A stretch of 64,000 nt of DNA. It comes from Quercus robur (lineage: Eukaryota > Streptophyta > Magnoliopsida > Fagales > Fagaceae). Shown in pieces: positions 1-11,844 of the stretch. The stretch lies in contig NC_065535.1 of the NCBI RefSeq assembly GCF_932294415.1, positions 89,358,862 to 89,422,861 of the forward strand, given 5' to 3'. The position numbers were made by a program, and so were the translations under genes. A model generated the notes under the pieces. It was not told the origin of the DNA, made no database searches, and saw only the letters and a program-made list of their open reading frames with translations. Every line of letters starts with the position of its first letter. Positions within the stretch are counted from its first letter, which is position 1.

Positions 1-80
1 TCGAATTATCTTTCTTTTTACCCTTACTCAATAAAAATGACCAAAAAAATATATCACTCTCTCTCAATTATTATTATTAT
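1..80. repeat. Left copy of a direct duplication shared with 8200-8280
   Basis: These bases match 8200-8280 almost base for base, including the run into a TTA microsatellite. The left copy is cut by the window edge and by the LTR element starting at 81. The pair suggests a duplication of about 8.2 kb spacing that extends left of the window, or two copies of one dispersed repeat. Confidence 0.6.
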
Positions 81-650
81 TGATGAGGATAAAAGGTGAG
101 CCTAGCCACACGGAACATAAAACTGACGGTTTAGTGCAATCCTCAGGATATTACAGACGGTGTTATAGCTGACGGTCATAGGGTCAGCTGGCTCCAAGGA
201 TGACGGCATTACTAGACCGACGCCCAAAAAGCTGAAGGAAGTAAATTGAGGCTGACGGACCGAGCATAGGTTTACTTGCTACCCACGCTACGTATAAGGA
301 ATTGTCTTGCTTCCCACGCTAGATAATATTCAAGGGATCCTTATAAGGAAAAGATCCCATAAAATACGTTCAAGAGGACTCCTATAAGGAAAAGACTTCT
401 ACTCCAAGGAAAAGAGGGGTAACCCTCGCTACTATAAAATCCTAAGCACCCTCGCAACCCAAGGTATGCATAATTTACCCTCTCTAGCACTTTAGAGCAG
501 TGAGAATAATTCTAACTTGACCTTCGGAGGGTGTTTGGCCGGTACCACACCGGTACTCTCTGCTAGGTTATTCCTTTTCGTTGTGCAGGTGCCATTTGCG
601 ACGTACGAGGGACGTGTGACTCACTGGTGGTATTATTTTCGGCATCATCA
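81..650 (+). repeat. 5' LTR of the Tat-type gypsy fossil
   Basis: 570 bp with five-base inverted ends (TGATG/CATCA) and a TATA-like ACTATAAAAT near 430. It is inserted in a TTA-rich microsatellite, so the target duplication cannot be confirmed, and no partner LTR is visible. Confidence 0.85.
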
Positions 651-3600
651 GTTGGCACCGTCTGTGGGAAGCATAGCACATTATCGCTTCCTAGACAAAA
701 GAGCTACATGGTACTCACTCGCTCAATGGCGACCACCAATGACGTTCAAGAAGAAGAAGCCCCTACGACTGCGCTTGAAAGACAGGTGAGGACACTCGCC
801 ACTGCCATGGAGCGCCTCACCAAACAAAACCACGACCTAGAAGAGCAACTGAAACAGAAAAATGCAGCTCCCAAAAACCAGGGAGCAGATCAGGAAGGAA
901 CCAGCGCCGACAGAAGAAACCAGGAGGGACCCTAGGCCAGCAACGCCCCGAGCAAACCGGAACGACAGAACATAAGCATCCCCTCCCTCGCAGAAACCAC
1001 TCCGCCACTTGTTATCGCGGAGATGCAGGCCATGAAGGAACAAATGGAGGTTATGATGAATGCTCTCAAGGGACGAGTATCAAGCGACCTTGACGACCTT
1101 GTCAACCGAACTGACTCGCTGTTCACCGCCACTGTCAACTCCTACCCATTACCAAGTAAGTTCCGCATGCCACAGATAGACAGTTACAACGGGGTCAAGG
1201 ACCCACTGGACCACCTGGAGACCTTTAAGACCCTAATGCACCTTCAAGGAGTAATGGACGCCATCATGTGTAGGGCCTTCCCTACAACACTAAAGGGCGC
1301 AGCCAGAATTTGGTTCAGCCGACTGACACCAAACTCCATTAGCACCTTCAAAGAGCTCAGCGCTCAGTTTACCGCACACTTCATTGGAGGTCATCGATAC
1401 AAGAAGTCTACGGCTTGCTTGATAAGTATGAAGCAGCGAGAAGATGAAACTTTAAGAGCCTACAACTCCCGCTTCAACAAAGAGGCACTCTCGATCGATG
1501 AAGCTGACAATAAGATACTTGTTGCAGCATTCACGAATGGCTTGAAGAAGGGTAAGTTTTTGTTCTCCCTATACAAAAACGACCCAAAGACCATGTCGGA
1601 AGTACTTTATCGCGCCACAAAGTATATGAACGCTGAAGATGCGCTGTTAGCTCGGGAAGAGAGGCCCAGGAAAAGAGAAAGGCAGGAAGACACTCGGCAG
1701 GACCAAGGCCGAAAGAAGGCAAGAACAAGAGACCGAAGGGACGAAAGGCACCCTAAGCCCCTGAGGGGAAGGTTCACGAGCTTCACTCCGCTAACAGCCC
1801 CAATAGATCAAGTCCTTATGCAAATCAAGGACGAAGAGGCTCTAACGTTCCCGGGAAAGCTGAAGAGTGACCTCAATAAACGTTCCCGGGATAAGTATTG
1901 CCGTTTCCACCGCGACCATGGCCACAACACGATTGATTGCTATGACCTCAAGCAGCAGATTGAGGCCCTTATCAGACAAGGAAAGCTGCAGAGATTCGTT
2001 AGCAAGGAGAAAGCGGATCCCCCCGCACAAGACCAACACCTCGACGGGACAATGAGCGACCGAGGCCCCCAATCGGGGATATAAGGATGATCGTAGGAGG
2101 AACGGCTGCCGCCGGGTCATCCAAGAAAGCCCGCAAGACCTATCTTTGGATGGTACAAAATGTTCAGCTGACGGGAGTCGTGCCGAAGATAGCACGAAGA
2201 GAAGGTCCCGTAATCGGATTCTCAAAAGAAGACGCGCGACGCCTTCACCATCCACATGACGATGCACTTGTCGTCAGCTTGCGTGTAGGAGACTACAATA
2301 TGCACCGGGTGCTGATCGACAATGGCAGTTCAGCAGATATCTTGTACTACACAGCGTTCCAGCAGATGAGGATCGACAGGGAGCGATTGATCCCAACAAA
2401 TGCCCCGCTTGTTGGCTTTGGCGGGAGCAGAGTATTCTCATTGGGCGCGGTCACATTATCCGTAATTGTGGGCGATTACCCTCAACAGATAGCAGGGACG
2501 TGACATTCTTGGTAGTCGATTGCTCGTTAGCCTACAACGCTATCCTCGGGCGACCCACGCTCAACTCATGGAAGGCGGTAACTTCCACCTACCACCTGAT
2601 GATAAAGTTCCCAACTGACTACGGAGTGGGGGAGCTGCGCGGGAGTCAGATGGCCGCGCGCGAATGCTACATAGCCATGATGGAAATGGAGGATCAGGTT
2701 CAGGCTTTAAGCATAGAAGAGCACCGGATGGTAACGGAGCCGGTTGAGAAGTTAGAAGAGATACCCCTTGACAGTTCTGATCCTGGCCGAACGACCAAAA
2801 TTGGAACGCTCGTTAACCCCACGGTCCGTCAGGAGCTCATAACCTTCCTCAGATGCAATCGGGACGTATTCGCGTGGGGTTATGAAGATATGCCGGGAAT
2901 AGATCCTTCAGTCATGGTGCACAGGTTGAATGTATCGCCTGCCTTTCCACCTATCAGACAAAAGAAGAGGGTGTTTGCCCTCGAGCGAGACCGAGCCATA
3001 GCAGAGGAAGTCAGAAAGCTACAGGAAGCAAGCTTCATTAGGGAAGTATACTATCCCGACTGGTTAGCAAATGTAGTAATGGTCAAAAAAGCGAGCGGGA
3101 AATGGTGGATGTGTGTGGACTTCACCGACCTTAACAAGGCCTGCCCCAAGGATAGCTACCCCCTCCCGAGGGTTGATGTCCTAGTAGACTCTACGGCCCG
3201 ACATCAGTTGCTGAGCTTCATGGACGCTTTTTCAGGGTACAACCAAATCCGAATGCACGAAGCCGACCAGGAAAAAACGTCGTTCGTGACCAGCCAAGGC
3301 CTCTTCTGTTACAAGGTCATGCCCTTCGGCCTGAAGAACGCAGGCGCAACGTACCAAAGGCTCATGAACAAAATGTTCGCGCAACAGATTAGGAGGAATG
3401 TCCAGGTCTACGTGGACGGCATGCTAGTAAAAAGCCGGAGGGAGGAAGATCATCTAGGAGATCTCAAAGAAACATTCGACACACTTCGCTCCTACAACAT
3501 GAAGCTCAATCCAGGGAAGTGTGCCTTTGGAGTGACGACAGGAAAATTCTTAGGATTCATGGTGTCTCAGAGGGGAATCGAGGCGAACCCAGACAAGATT

Positions 3601-4390
3601 CGGGCTATTATGGACATGGCACCACCAAGAAATGTGAAGGAGGTGCAAAGCCTCAATGGAAAGATAGCGGCACTAAATAGGTTCGTGTCAAGGGCAACGG
3701 ATAAGTGCTTGCCCTTCTTCCGAACATTGAAGAAATCCTTCGAATGGACTGACGAATGCTAGCAAGCATTCGAAGAATTGAAGGCTTACCTCTCCTCCCC
3801 ACCATTGCTGAGCCCGTCGCAGCCAGGAGAAGAGCTTTTTCTCTATCTAGCCGTCTCCCCCGTAGCCGTTAGCGCGGCCTTGGTCAGAGAAGAAGAGAGA
3901 GTGCAAAAGCTCGTGTACTACGCAAGCCGAGCACTTCACGGTGCCGAAGAAAGATACCCGCCCATGGAAAAACTTGCCTTTGCATTAGTTACGGCAGCCC
4001 GCAAGCTCAAACCGTACTTCCAAGCTCATACGGTGAACGTCCTAACTGACAAACCCTTACGGCGGGCAATGAGCAGCCCCAAGGCCGCGGGACAGTTGGC
4101 GTTATGGGCTATAGAACTGAGCGAATTTGATATTCAGTACCGCCCGCGGACCGCCGTCAAGGGACAGATCGTCGCCGACTTTATAGCTAAATTCACTCAT
4201 GACGAAGACAAGGGGGCAACAGAGTCCCCTCAATGGAGCATATATACGGACGGATTGTCCACCAGACAAGCAGCAGGGGCCGGCATTGTGCTACGATCGC
4301 CCGAAGGAGACACCATTGAATGTATGGTCCGTCTCGACTTCCCTGCCACCAACAATGAATCAGAGTATAAGGCTCTGATAGCCAAACATC
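81..4390 (+). mobile_element. Truncated Ty3/gypsy retrotransposon fossil, Tat-type lineage
   Basis: A fossil LTR retrotransposon. The 5' LTR (81-650) begins TGATG and ends CATCA and is followed at once by a primer-binding-like segment (651-670). Parts in order: gag (about 1.0-2.1 kb) with a retrotransposon gag domain and a CCHC-like zinc knuckle region, an aspartic protease (about 2.1-2.6 kb), reverse transcriptase (about 2.8-3.6 kb) and RNase H (about 3.75-4.39 kb). Gag and protease style resembles Tat/Ogre-type gypsy elements common in trees. Integrase and 3' LTR are not in the window. The element is broken: truncated at its right end, with roughly three or four interruptions of its reading frames. 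Age cannot be estimated because only one LTR is present. Confidence 0.93.
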
Positions 4391-4878
4391 ATTCATGCTC
4401 TCCTCTGTTACAAAGATAGCCAAGAATAAATTGACCCCCACGTCTTTAATAGTTACACCATGCGAGCCTCGCCATAGCTGTTGAAGAGTAGACTTGAGAG
4501 CCTCCTTATTAAAATTTTTATTGGTCTGCAATCTGCATAAAAGGCTAAACTGGGCATGTTGTTTAGAACCAGCTACATCTTGATAACTCACTGCTAAAAC
4601 TGCATTCTCCTCTTCAGAAAGCTTAAACTTCTTCCACAAGTCCTACATAGTCGCATCCATAATGAAACAAAACTAGATATTTCAAAGAAACACGTTCAAA
4701 AAGAAAAGGGAAAATAGGATGCACAAAGATGAAAGGTGAAAGAGGAATTAAGAAAAAGAAAAATCCCCTACTACGATCGGAAGAATAGACCGGAGAGGTT
4801 TGAATCTTACGTGATAAAATGCAAGTTAGGAGCTTTTACTTTCCAAGACTGCAGAGAGCCAGGGAGAGAAAAGTTATT
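4386..4878 (-). pseudogene. 5' fragment of a LINE (L1-type) ORF1 with DUF4283 domain
   Basis: Read on the minus strand from an ATG at 4660, the translation gives about 90 residues typical of the DUF4283 domain that opens the first ORF of plant L1-type LINEs (DLWKKFKLSEEENAVLAVSY, later LWRGSHGVTIKDVG and FLAIFVTEESMND). The sixth codon is a stop (TAG at 4643-4645), so the copy is dead. The stretch 4661-4878 upstream is probably LINE 5' untranslated sequence. Oddly it is the 5' end that survives, whereas LINE copies are usually 5'-truncated. Endonuclease and reverse transcriptase are absent because the fragment stops abruptly where the gypsy RNase H begins (about 4386). Confidence 0.75.
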
Positions 4879-4879
4879 T

Positions 4880-5292
4880 AACACAACCTTAATCACAACA
4901 TTCCAAAAGACACATAAAAAATAACTAAACTTTTCTTCAAAATATTAATTCCAAGAAATAGACAAAGAAAGAGAAAACAACAAAATACCTTTTTTTCTTA
5001 CTTAAATTTTCTACTAATCAAACACGAAAAAATTTGTTTATATATTGCTAGTGTTTGAGTATCTATGATTATTTGCTTCAAACTTTATTTACTAACTGAT
5101 TTTTTGGCCTCAAATGTTCATGTTAAGTTGCTAATTTTTCACCATTGGAGATTCTTTGATTGGCTAACTGAATCATTGCAAACTCTAATGTGGTTCATGG
5201 CAGAGTAGCTTCTATTCTTGTTGGTGGTTTGATTCAATTTTTGAGTCTGCAGATGCTGAGTTTTATCAAATAATGCAGCATGCTTGCATTAA
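4880..5292 (+). repeat. Segmental duplicate B1 (partner at 7110-7530)
   Basis: About 410 bp align with 7110-7530 in the same orientation at an estimated 85-90 percent identity, with sharp loss of similarity at both ends. The two copies lie 2.23 kb apart and flank the ECA1-like gene, which suggests a local tandem duplication whose other parts have decayed. No coding potential is seen. Confidence 0.75.
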
Positions 5293-5916
5293 CACAACCT
5301 AACTGTCTAGTTTTGTCATTTATTTGACGATCTCTAGTTGCCTCTTTCCCTTTTATTTTTCCTAAAATTTACTAGTCAATGACTACCTTTTTTTTTCACC
5401 TAAATATAGCATTATAGTCCGTTTATTCTCTCTCTCTCTCTCATTGAGTAGCACTTTTTTCTATTGAAAAAAAAAATTGTAGTCTTCTTTTTCACTTTCA
5501 ATTTCAGATCCCAAGTAAATTCTCACCCACTTAATCCTCTAAATTTTATTTATACTAGAGATTGTAAGTAAATTTTGTCCTTAATCTATATATATATATA
5601 TATATATATATCTGTGTGTGTGTGTTTTAAAATAGACACATGTTGACCTCATACCCTATCCAACGCACAAAAATATTGGACAAAAGCCTTATCCAATGAA
5701 ATAAGATACCTTAGATTGGTGAGACAAATTATTTCTATATATTGATCAAGTATACTTTCTTAATTCAATAGCAACATGGGGGTATAAATCATTGGTGCAG
5801 AATTAAGTTCTTTCTAAAGATAAAAGATGAAGATTTATTCAATGTTAAGATTCATGTGGTACAAAATTGCTAAATAGAATTCAATTTACTATTTAGCTGA
5901 ATAGAGAAGGAGCCAG
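5293..5916. other. AT-rich intergenic stretch with microsatellites
   Basis: Contains a CT run near 5430-5444, a TA run near 5588-5612 followed by a short TG run, and poly-A/T tracts. The part nearest 5916 is the expected 3' untranslated region of the minus-strand gene. No other feature is recognised. Confidence 0.6.
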
Positions 5917-6279
5917 TCAAATATGCCGGGCAACCAAAGCACACTTATGCCATATCCGATTACCCTTGGGAATCGCCTTGGAAGCCCTTGATGAGTAATC
6001 TGGTAAGTGAACAATTGCCTTATCCAAATCATCGTGACAAGTTTTTCCCATTTTCTTAATAAGCTGCAGGCAGCATTTCTTAGACACGGGTAATTTCTCA
6101 AACATTCCAAGGAATATTTCTTTCCCACACTCATCTTCTACTCTCCTAGCACAATGCAACAAGTGCAAGGGGTATCCTGGTACATGCTTTGGTGGGCTTA
6201 TCTTTTTTTGAGCAAGTGAGGCCATGACTCCACTTGCTAAGATCAAAGCCACCATGATGAAGATGTTGAACTTTGCCAT
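5917..6279 (-). CDS. Prolamin-like / ECA1 gametogenesis-type secreted cysteine-rich peptide
   Basis: 120 residues, intronless. Residues 1-23 form a signal peptide (hydrophobic core FIMVALILASGVMA), so the product is secreted. The mature part has six cysteines at 43, 51, 69, 70, 81 and 113 with an adjacent CC pair (C-x7-C-x17-CC-x10-C-x31-C), the layout of the plant prolamin-like family (Pfam Prolamin_like, which includes ECA1 and EC1-type proteins). Such proteins are often expressed in egg cells, embryo sac or seed, and the exact role here is unknown. The start is the only ATG that gives a signal peptide. A TATA box lies about 95-105 bp upstream. Duplicated flanks (4880-5292, 7110-7530) suggest the locus has been duplicated, though no second gene copy is visible. 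A lipid-transfer-like protein is a less likely alternative. Confidence 0.85.
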   Translation of the reverse strand: MAKFNIFIMVALILASGVMASLAQKKISPPKHVPGYPLHLLHCARRVEDECGKEIFLGMFEKLPVSKKCCLQLIKKMGKTCHDDLDKAIVHLPDYSSRASKAIPKGNRIWHKCALVARHI

Positions 6280-6373
6280 GGTGCAAAACTAGTACTAGCT
6301 AGCTCGAGATTCCTTAATTTCCTTTTTGATTAGATTGAGATTTATTGGATGGTTTTCAAGAGTGAGTGATGGG

Positions 6374-6383
6374 TATTTTTATA
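6374..6383 (-). promoter_or_regulatory. TATA box of the ECA1-like gene
   Basis: TATAAAAATA on the minus strand, about 100 bp upstream of the ATG at 6279. This is a suitable distance for a short 5' leader. Confidence 0.6.
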
Positions 6384-6389
6384 TGAGTG

Positions 6390-7108
6390 AGGTGAGGTGG
6401 TGAGATGATCTTGGATTAAGAAAACGGTCTTTAAACTATAATTTTGCATGAGTTTCTTTCATTAAACCTGTCCAAAATTTGATGGGGGTTTCTATGTTGC
6501 AATAAATAAATAAAAACATTTCTTTCATTTAATTTGTTCTAGAGTTATAAAAAAGCTAATAATAATTTATTTTCATGTGTTTTTTCACAAATTCTAAAAT
6601 AACAATTACTTATATATTAGAAAGTTTATTTGTTATCTATTTGACTTCAAATACTCTGAGTTGCTCTTTTTTTTTTTCTTTTTTCTTTTTTAAATCTCAA
6701 TTATGTTCAGTTTCTTTAACGAAAATGAAAAATAAAAACCGGGGAAAAATAAGAATAAAAACTATTATATCAACATCAAGCATGGTTTTTTTTTTTTTTT
6801 TTTTGGCCTTTTTAAATCTTAAAAAAATAATTGAATTTAAAACAAGGTGGTAAACTTCAAAATGCTTTTTTTTTTTTTTTGGAAAAAAAAAAACCAGAAA
6901 AAATAAAGAAGAAAAACTGTTCTATCAACATCAAGCATTTTTTTTTTCTTTTTAAATCTAAAAAATAATAATTTAAAATAAAGTGATAAACTTCAAAATC
7001 CTTGGTTATAAATAAAATTCTCTCCTACTACACGGATTCAAATTCAAACCGAACAGTTTGAAACAGTTTCCTCCATGCTTGCCTCTCACTAACTTGCGTT
7101 CAAATGAT
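6390..7108. other. AT-rich intergenic sequence, promoter side of the ECA1-like gene
   Basis: Many T tracts. Around 6735-6830 and 6885-6995 a stretch is imperfectly duplicated in tandem (both hold a GAAAAACTRTTYTATCAACA-like core and a following T run). No gene recognised. Confidence 0.4.
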
Positions 7109-7109
7109 T

Positions 7110-7530
7110 AACACAACCTTAATCATCACAACATTCCAAAAAACACATAAAAAATAACTAAACTCTTCTTCAAAATATAAATTAGAAGAAATTGACAAAG
7201 AAAGAGAAAACAACAAAACTGCTTTTTTTTCTTAATTAAATTTTCTAGCTAATCAAACACGAACAAATTTGTGTATATATTGCTAGTGTTTGAGCCTCTA
7301 TGATTATTTGCTTCAAATTTTATTTACTAACTGATTTTTTGTCCTCAAATGTCCATGCTAAGTTGCTCATTTTTCACCATTGGAGAGATTCTTTGATTGG
7401 CTAAGTGAATCTTTGCAAACTCTAATGTGGTTCATGATAGGGTAGCTTCTATTCCTATTGGTAGTTTGATTCCATTATCGAATTTGCATATATTGTGTTT
7501 TACTAAATAATGCAGCATGTTTGCACTTAT
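7110..7530 (+). repeat. Segmental duplicate B2 (partner at 4880-5292)
   Basis: Direct-orientation copy of B1, with small indels. See the entry at 4880-5292. Confidence 0.75.
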
Positions 7531-7534
7531 ACAA

Positions 7535-7790
7535 TCTAGACAAAAATCCAAAACTGCCCCTCTAATTTTCAGCCTTTTTTATTTCAGTCATCTAACTTTC
7601 AATTTTGTCATTTCAACCCTCAAACTTTCAATTGTTGTCAATTTGGTATTTTGTTAACCATCTGTTAAGTGTCTCCGTTAAATGAGCAAAATGACGCCGT
7701 TTTGGCTCTTTTTATTATTTTAAATTTTCGTAAAAAAAAAAAAAAAAAAAAAAAAAAAACTATTACTAAAAAAAAAAGCAAAGTTGAAGA
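7535..7790. repeat. Possible decayed transposon fragment of a common plant type
   Basis: Phrases such as AACTGCCCCTCTAATTTTCA, repeated CAACTTTCAATT-type phrases and ATGACGCCGTTTT resemble dispersed non-autonomous repeats of dicot genomes. A long poly-A tract (7730-7760) lies at one side. Ends and target duplication were not found, so the class is open. Confidence 0.3.
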
Positions 7791-8199
7791 AAGGACAGAA
7801 AGCAGTTTTAACATGGCACCCAATAAAAAGTAAAAACAAAGATTCCATATCTGCTGTCTCTTTGACAAAGCTGGGGATGCCTTCCCTTTAAACTCAGGTA
7901 CTTCAACCATTGTCTCTACCAACCCATTGTGGCTTGAATTGGTGTGCAGAGGCTTGTTTAATTTGTAGGGTGAGAGAAGTTGAGATGATTCTTTTTTTCA
8001 TAACGCTATCCAATTAGTTTAAATGAAGCAGGTTTCTCTGTTCTTTATTGTTCTTGTCTCCCAAAATTATTAGGCGGTTGAATTGGGGTTTTCATCCTAG
8101 GACAAATTTGTCGTATCATCATGCGTGTGTTTGTGACAGTGTGAGTGAACTTTAATTCACATCATATGCAACAGGTAAGCTAAAATGGAGGCCAATAAT

Positions 8200-8262
8200 T
8201 CGAATTATCTTTCTTTTTACCCTTAATAAAAATGACCAAAAAAAATATATCACTCTCTCTCA

Positions 8263-8298
<36 letters not shown>
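8200..8298 (+). repeat. Right copy of the 1-80 duplication plus (TTA)n microsatellite
   Basis: Near-identical to the first 80 bases of the window and extended by about 14 TTA units. It marks the right edge of an 8.2-kb direct repeat pair. Confidence 0.6.
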
Positions 8299-8526
8299 TT
8301 GTTAAGCTAGGTTGATAGTAAAGAAGAAGGCCATCAACAAACAAAACAAAACAAAAAAAGAGATATTAAAGAAGGACTACATGGGGTTTGAATTACAGAC
8401 ATAAAATATCATTGACCTTTAAATTTAAAGAAATAATAAAATTGAACCTTATGTTACACTTCCGTCAATTTTGAGTGGAGAGAAGTTATAACTGGATTAT
8501 GTTATTATAAAATTCATTTTAATCAT

Positions 8527-9219
8527 TGTGGGGCCCAAAATCTGCGGTCCCAGCCCACCTTGTATTAAGGGCCCAAAGCCCAAAGCCCAAGCTAAGGAGC
8601 CCTACTACCAAGGACGTATGATGAAAGTCCCTTAAAGGCCCAGGGATGTGGCCGAGGACGATCTCACGCTCAACACCTCACAAAACGCCTGAAGCAAAGG
8701 ACAAACTCAGTACAAGAGCATTACAAAGGAGAAAGCTGCCCACATCGTAATGTGGAGCCCAGCACCTGACAAGCCCATACTACAGACCCTGCTATTCAAC
8801 TTTCCCCAACCACCCCCAACCATTTTGACGTATGGATTGATAGGACGAGTACTTACCCCAAAAAAAAAGGAAAAACTGACACGTAGGTGAAGAACGGGAA
8901 GTAAATACTAGTATAAAAGGGAAAGAGAGCTGAGACAGAAAGGGGAGGAGAATCCTACAAAAAAGGGGAAGAATGGTGAGAATGCGATGCTCCTTGGACT
9001 AAGTCCGAGGAGTCAAACCTTTCAAACTACATCGATGTAAGGCTTAGCTATACAGGCCAAACTTACCTTCGTATGAGCTTCCATGAAAATCATGACGAAA
9101 CCGCCGTCCAACGACCAAGGTTCAGCCTTTCTATCCCACTTTCTATAAATTATATTGTTCGGGCCTTTTACACACGAGCCCAACGTCATTCTTGGGTCGT
9201 TAAAAATTGTGTCCTTACA
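8527..9219. mobile_element. Solo LTR of a retrotransposon
   Basis: 693 bp from TGTGGGGCCC to TCCTTACA with TGT/ACA ends. It is flanked by ATCAT (8522-8526) and ATAAT (9220-9224), which match at four of five bases and probably represent the target duplication. The body is GC-richer than its surroundings and contains a TATA-like AGTATAAAAG near 8912. No internal region or second LTR is present, so this is the fossil of an element lost by recombination between its LTRs. Superfamily (gypsy or copia) cannot be decided from the LTR alone. Confidence 0.75.
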
Positions 9220-9319
9220 ATAATATTTAAAAGAATTATTTTTACAACTTTTCCATTCCCTAAAAAATCCCCCCCAAAAATCATATTATTTAAACTATTG
9301 TCATATAGGTATTTGTATT

Positions 9320-9456
9320 TTGTTAGACACATATAATAGAATGTTAGTGGGAGTGGATAAAAAGATATAAAATAAACTATATTATCGCTTAGGCATTTTG
9401 TTAACAGACACATATAATAGAAAGTTAGTGGGAGTGGATAAAAAGATATAAAATGT
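9320..9456 (+). repeat. Short tandem duplication, period about 82 bp
   Basis: A 47-bp phrase starting GACACATATAATAGAA occurs twice, near 9325 and 9407. The space between the copies has no other recognised content. Confidence 0.6.
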
Positions 9457-9469
9457 AAAATTTTTAATA

Positions 9470-11520
9470 ATATATGATAGGAAAAAAAAAACCTTTTGAT
9501 TTTTCAAAAAAAAATAATGATAACTTTTGACAATTTAGAGACCAAATCCAAACTGTCATGATAGCAATATTTTGGCCTAAAATTAATAACTTTTAGTAGT
9601 TCCTCAAGTATTACAAGCAGGAGAGAAACTTTTATTTGGTGCTCCTATCCTATGCGCTGGACTGAATATTAAGCTAATAAGTGATCACTTTAACATACAT
9701 GTCGTGTCTGTGTCTCTTTCAATAATCAATATCATTGGAGTTAAGCCAAAGCTTACAAGAGAAAACATACAAAACTAAACCAAGCCAATTAATATAGAAA
9801 CAAAATTAACAGCTCAATAGTCAATACCGTAGGAAGATAATACGGTCTTTAATATCATTGACAGTGTAACATGTACTGCCCAATTCATGGCAGAAGGGTT
9901 TACTTTGAATGCAATAATCAAGTTCCTTGCATCTTCAATATATAACAGCCAGTTGTTCCAACTTAGCTTCAACCAGTAATGGATCTCCCGCAACACTATT
10001 AAGTTGTCCATATATGACCAATATTCTGTATAGTCAACGAAAAGCAGCTAGAGAAACCTCATTTTCTCACAATTTTCTCTAATTGCTGCGTCAAAATTTA
10101 ATTTTAGTGCACTAATTAAGGTGGTGACCAGTTTTGTTTTTACTCTAGAAATTGGAGTTTAAGGAATCTCAATCTAGATAGGATCAGTTTGGTAAGATGT
10201 TTTGAGAGTTTTCAAAGCGTATCTAAAATCTAAAACTCTATTTTGCAACCACAACTTCTTGTAACTTTTATTACAAACGCTTAAGTTCAAATTAAACACC
10301 ACTTTTGTACCCATAGTGCTCCTCAAAAAAAAAAAAAAAAAAAAAGAGGAGGCACCCATAGTATGGCAGCAAATGAAAAGAGAAGTTTTAATTTTCATCC
10401 TTGACAATGTTAACATGTTTACTAGGATACAACAACAATTTCATTCACTCATTCAATGGTTGAGTCCAATAATTCTACAGTTCAAATCATTGTCTTTTTT
10501 TTTTTAATCTTCAATCTCCATTATTAACCGTTACGCAGTTGACATTTTAAACCCCTATCACCAATCACTTGAGCAAAGAATCCATGCGTTTTCTCAGTTA
10601 GAAGAAGCTTCGGCCACGTTGTGGGCCACAAAATTGACACTGAAAACGGCATTGACACGAAGTTCCCTCGATTAGTGGCAATGGCCTAATTACCATCTCA
10701 TCAGCAGTCAGAACGATCCACTTTGGAAGAACAACTCATCTGTCAGTAGATGAGATCCTGACCGGCCAATACTGTCAGTGTCAAAAAGGGTTTATTTTTT
10801 TATTCTTATAAAATGTAACATCAAAATAATTTCTCTCTTTTATTTTACTCAATTTTTTATTAATCTTTGAGTGTTTATCTACTTATTTTATAGATAAAAA
10901 GTGTGAATCCTTGAATCTGGACTTTTCTTTATAACTTTTTTATTTTTATAAAACTCTTCGCTTCTAGTCTTAACATTTGTCACCAAACTCACCAATAAAG
11001 ATAAATGTGCCACTAAATTTAAAGGCCATGTACTCTGACAACAATTTGGACACACTAAAAATGACACTTCATCGCACATGAGGAGTTAAATTATTTAATA
11101 TAAATTATTCAATACTCTTAAAGCAATATTCTTTCCTTATACAAGAATAATGATTAGTGCTAACTCAATTCCTATGCAATTTAGGCAATTGGTTAAGACC
11201 CTCAAATAATTAAAAAAAAAACCATAACCTTGGTTCTAAAGCGTAATGCTATGCTTGTGTATAACAACCTAAAATATAATATATTTCGTACCCATTTATT
11301 TATTTATTTTTTGAAAATGTGTTTATGTCTAGTAAAAATTGAATAAATCCATATACAGTTTTTCCTTTGTCTCGCTTTAAAAAAATCTTTTATCATTTAT
11401 AAAATAAAAATAAATAAAATTATTAAAAAAAACCCTTTCCATCTACCCATCAAAAATCCATTCTCCTTCTCTTCTATCTAAATATTAAACCACATATACT
11501 TTCTAAAAGCATTTATTGAT
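9470..11520. other. Intergenic DNA, no gene recognised
   Basis: AT-rich, with poly-A/T tracts (9480s, 10325-10344, 10495-10505). Six-frame reading gives only short unconvincing reading frames. Contains no recognised transposon ends. Confidence 0.5.
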
Positions 11521-11534
11521 AACCAATCATCATT

Positions 11535-11844
11535 AAGCAACTCCTTTTCTCTCGTACTCCTAAACTTGTTCCACTAGCTCATATTTAAGATAAACAAAGT
11601 TAATTTTATTTTTATATATTATGCTTTATATACAAGATTGATTTGTATAATTATATTATAAATTTTATTTTAAGTGAATCATCATTACTAAGCAACTCCT
11701 TTTCTCTCGTACTCCTAAACTTGTTCCACTAGCTCATATTTAAGATAAACAAAGTTAATTTTATTTTTATATATTATGCTTTATATACAAGATTGATTTG
11801 TATAATTATATTATAAATTTTATTTTAAGTGAATCATCATTACT
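11535..11844 (+). repeat. Perfect tandem duplication, 2 x 155 bp
   Basis: Copy 1 (11535-11689) and copy 2 (11690-11844) look identical over 155 bp, each ending with TCATCATTACT. Identity this high in non-coding AT-rich DNA means a very recent duplication or an assembly artefact. Confidence 0.85.

Noticed and set aside
517-935. Two short open frames in and just after the gypsy LTR
   Set aside because: They lie in LTR and leader sequence of the fossil element and show no host-gene features.
9814-10011. 65-residue minus-strand frame resembling a retroelement RNase H
   Set aside because: The resemblance is limited to a few residues and no flanking element could be found.
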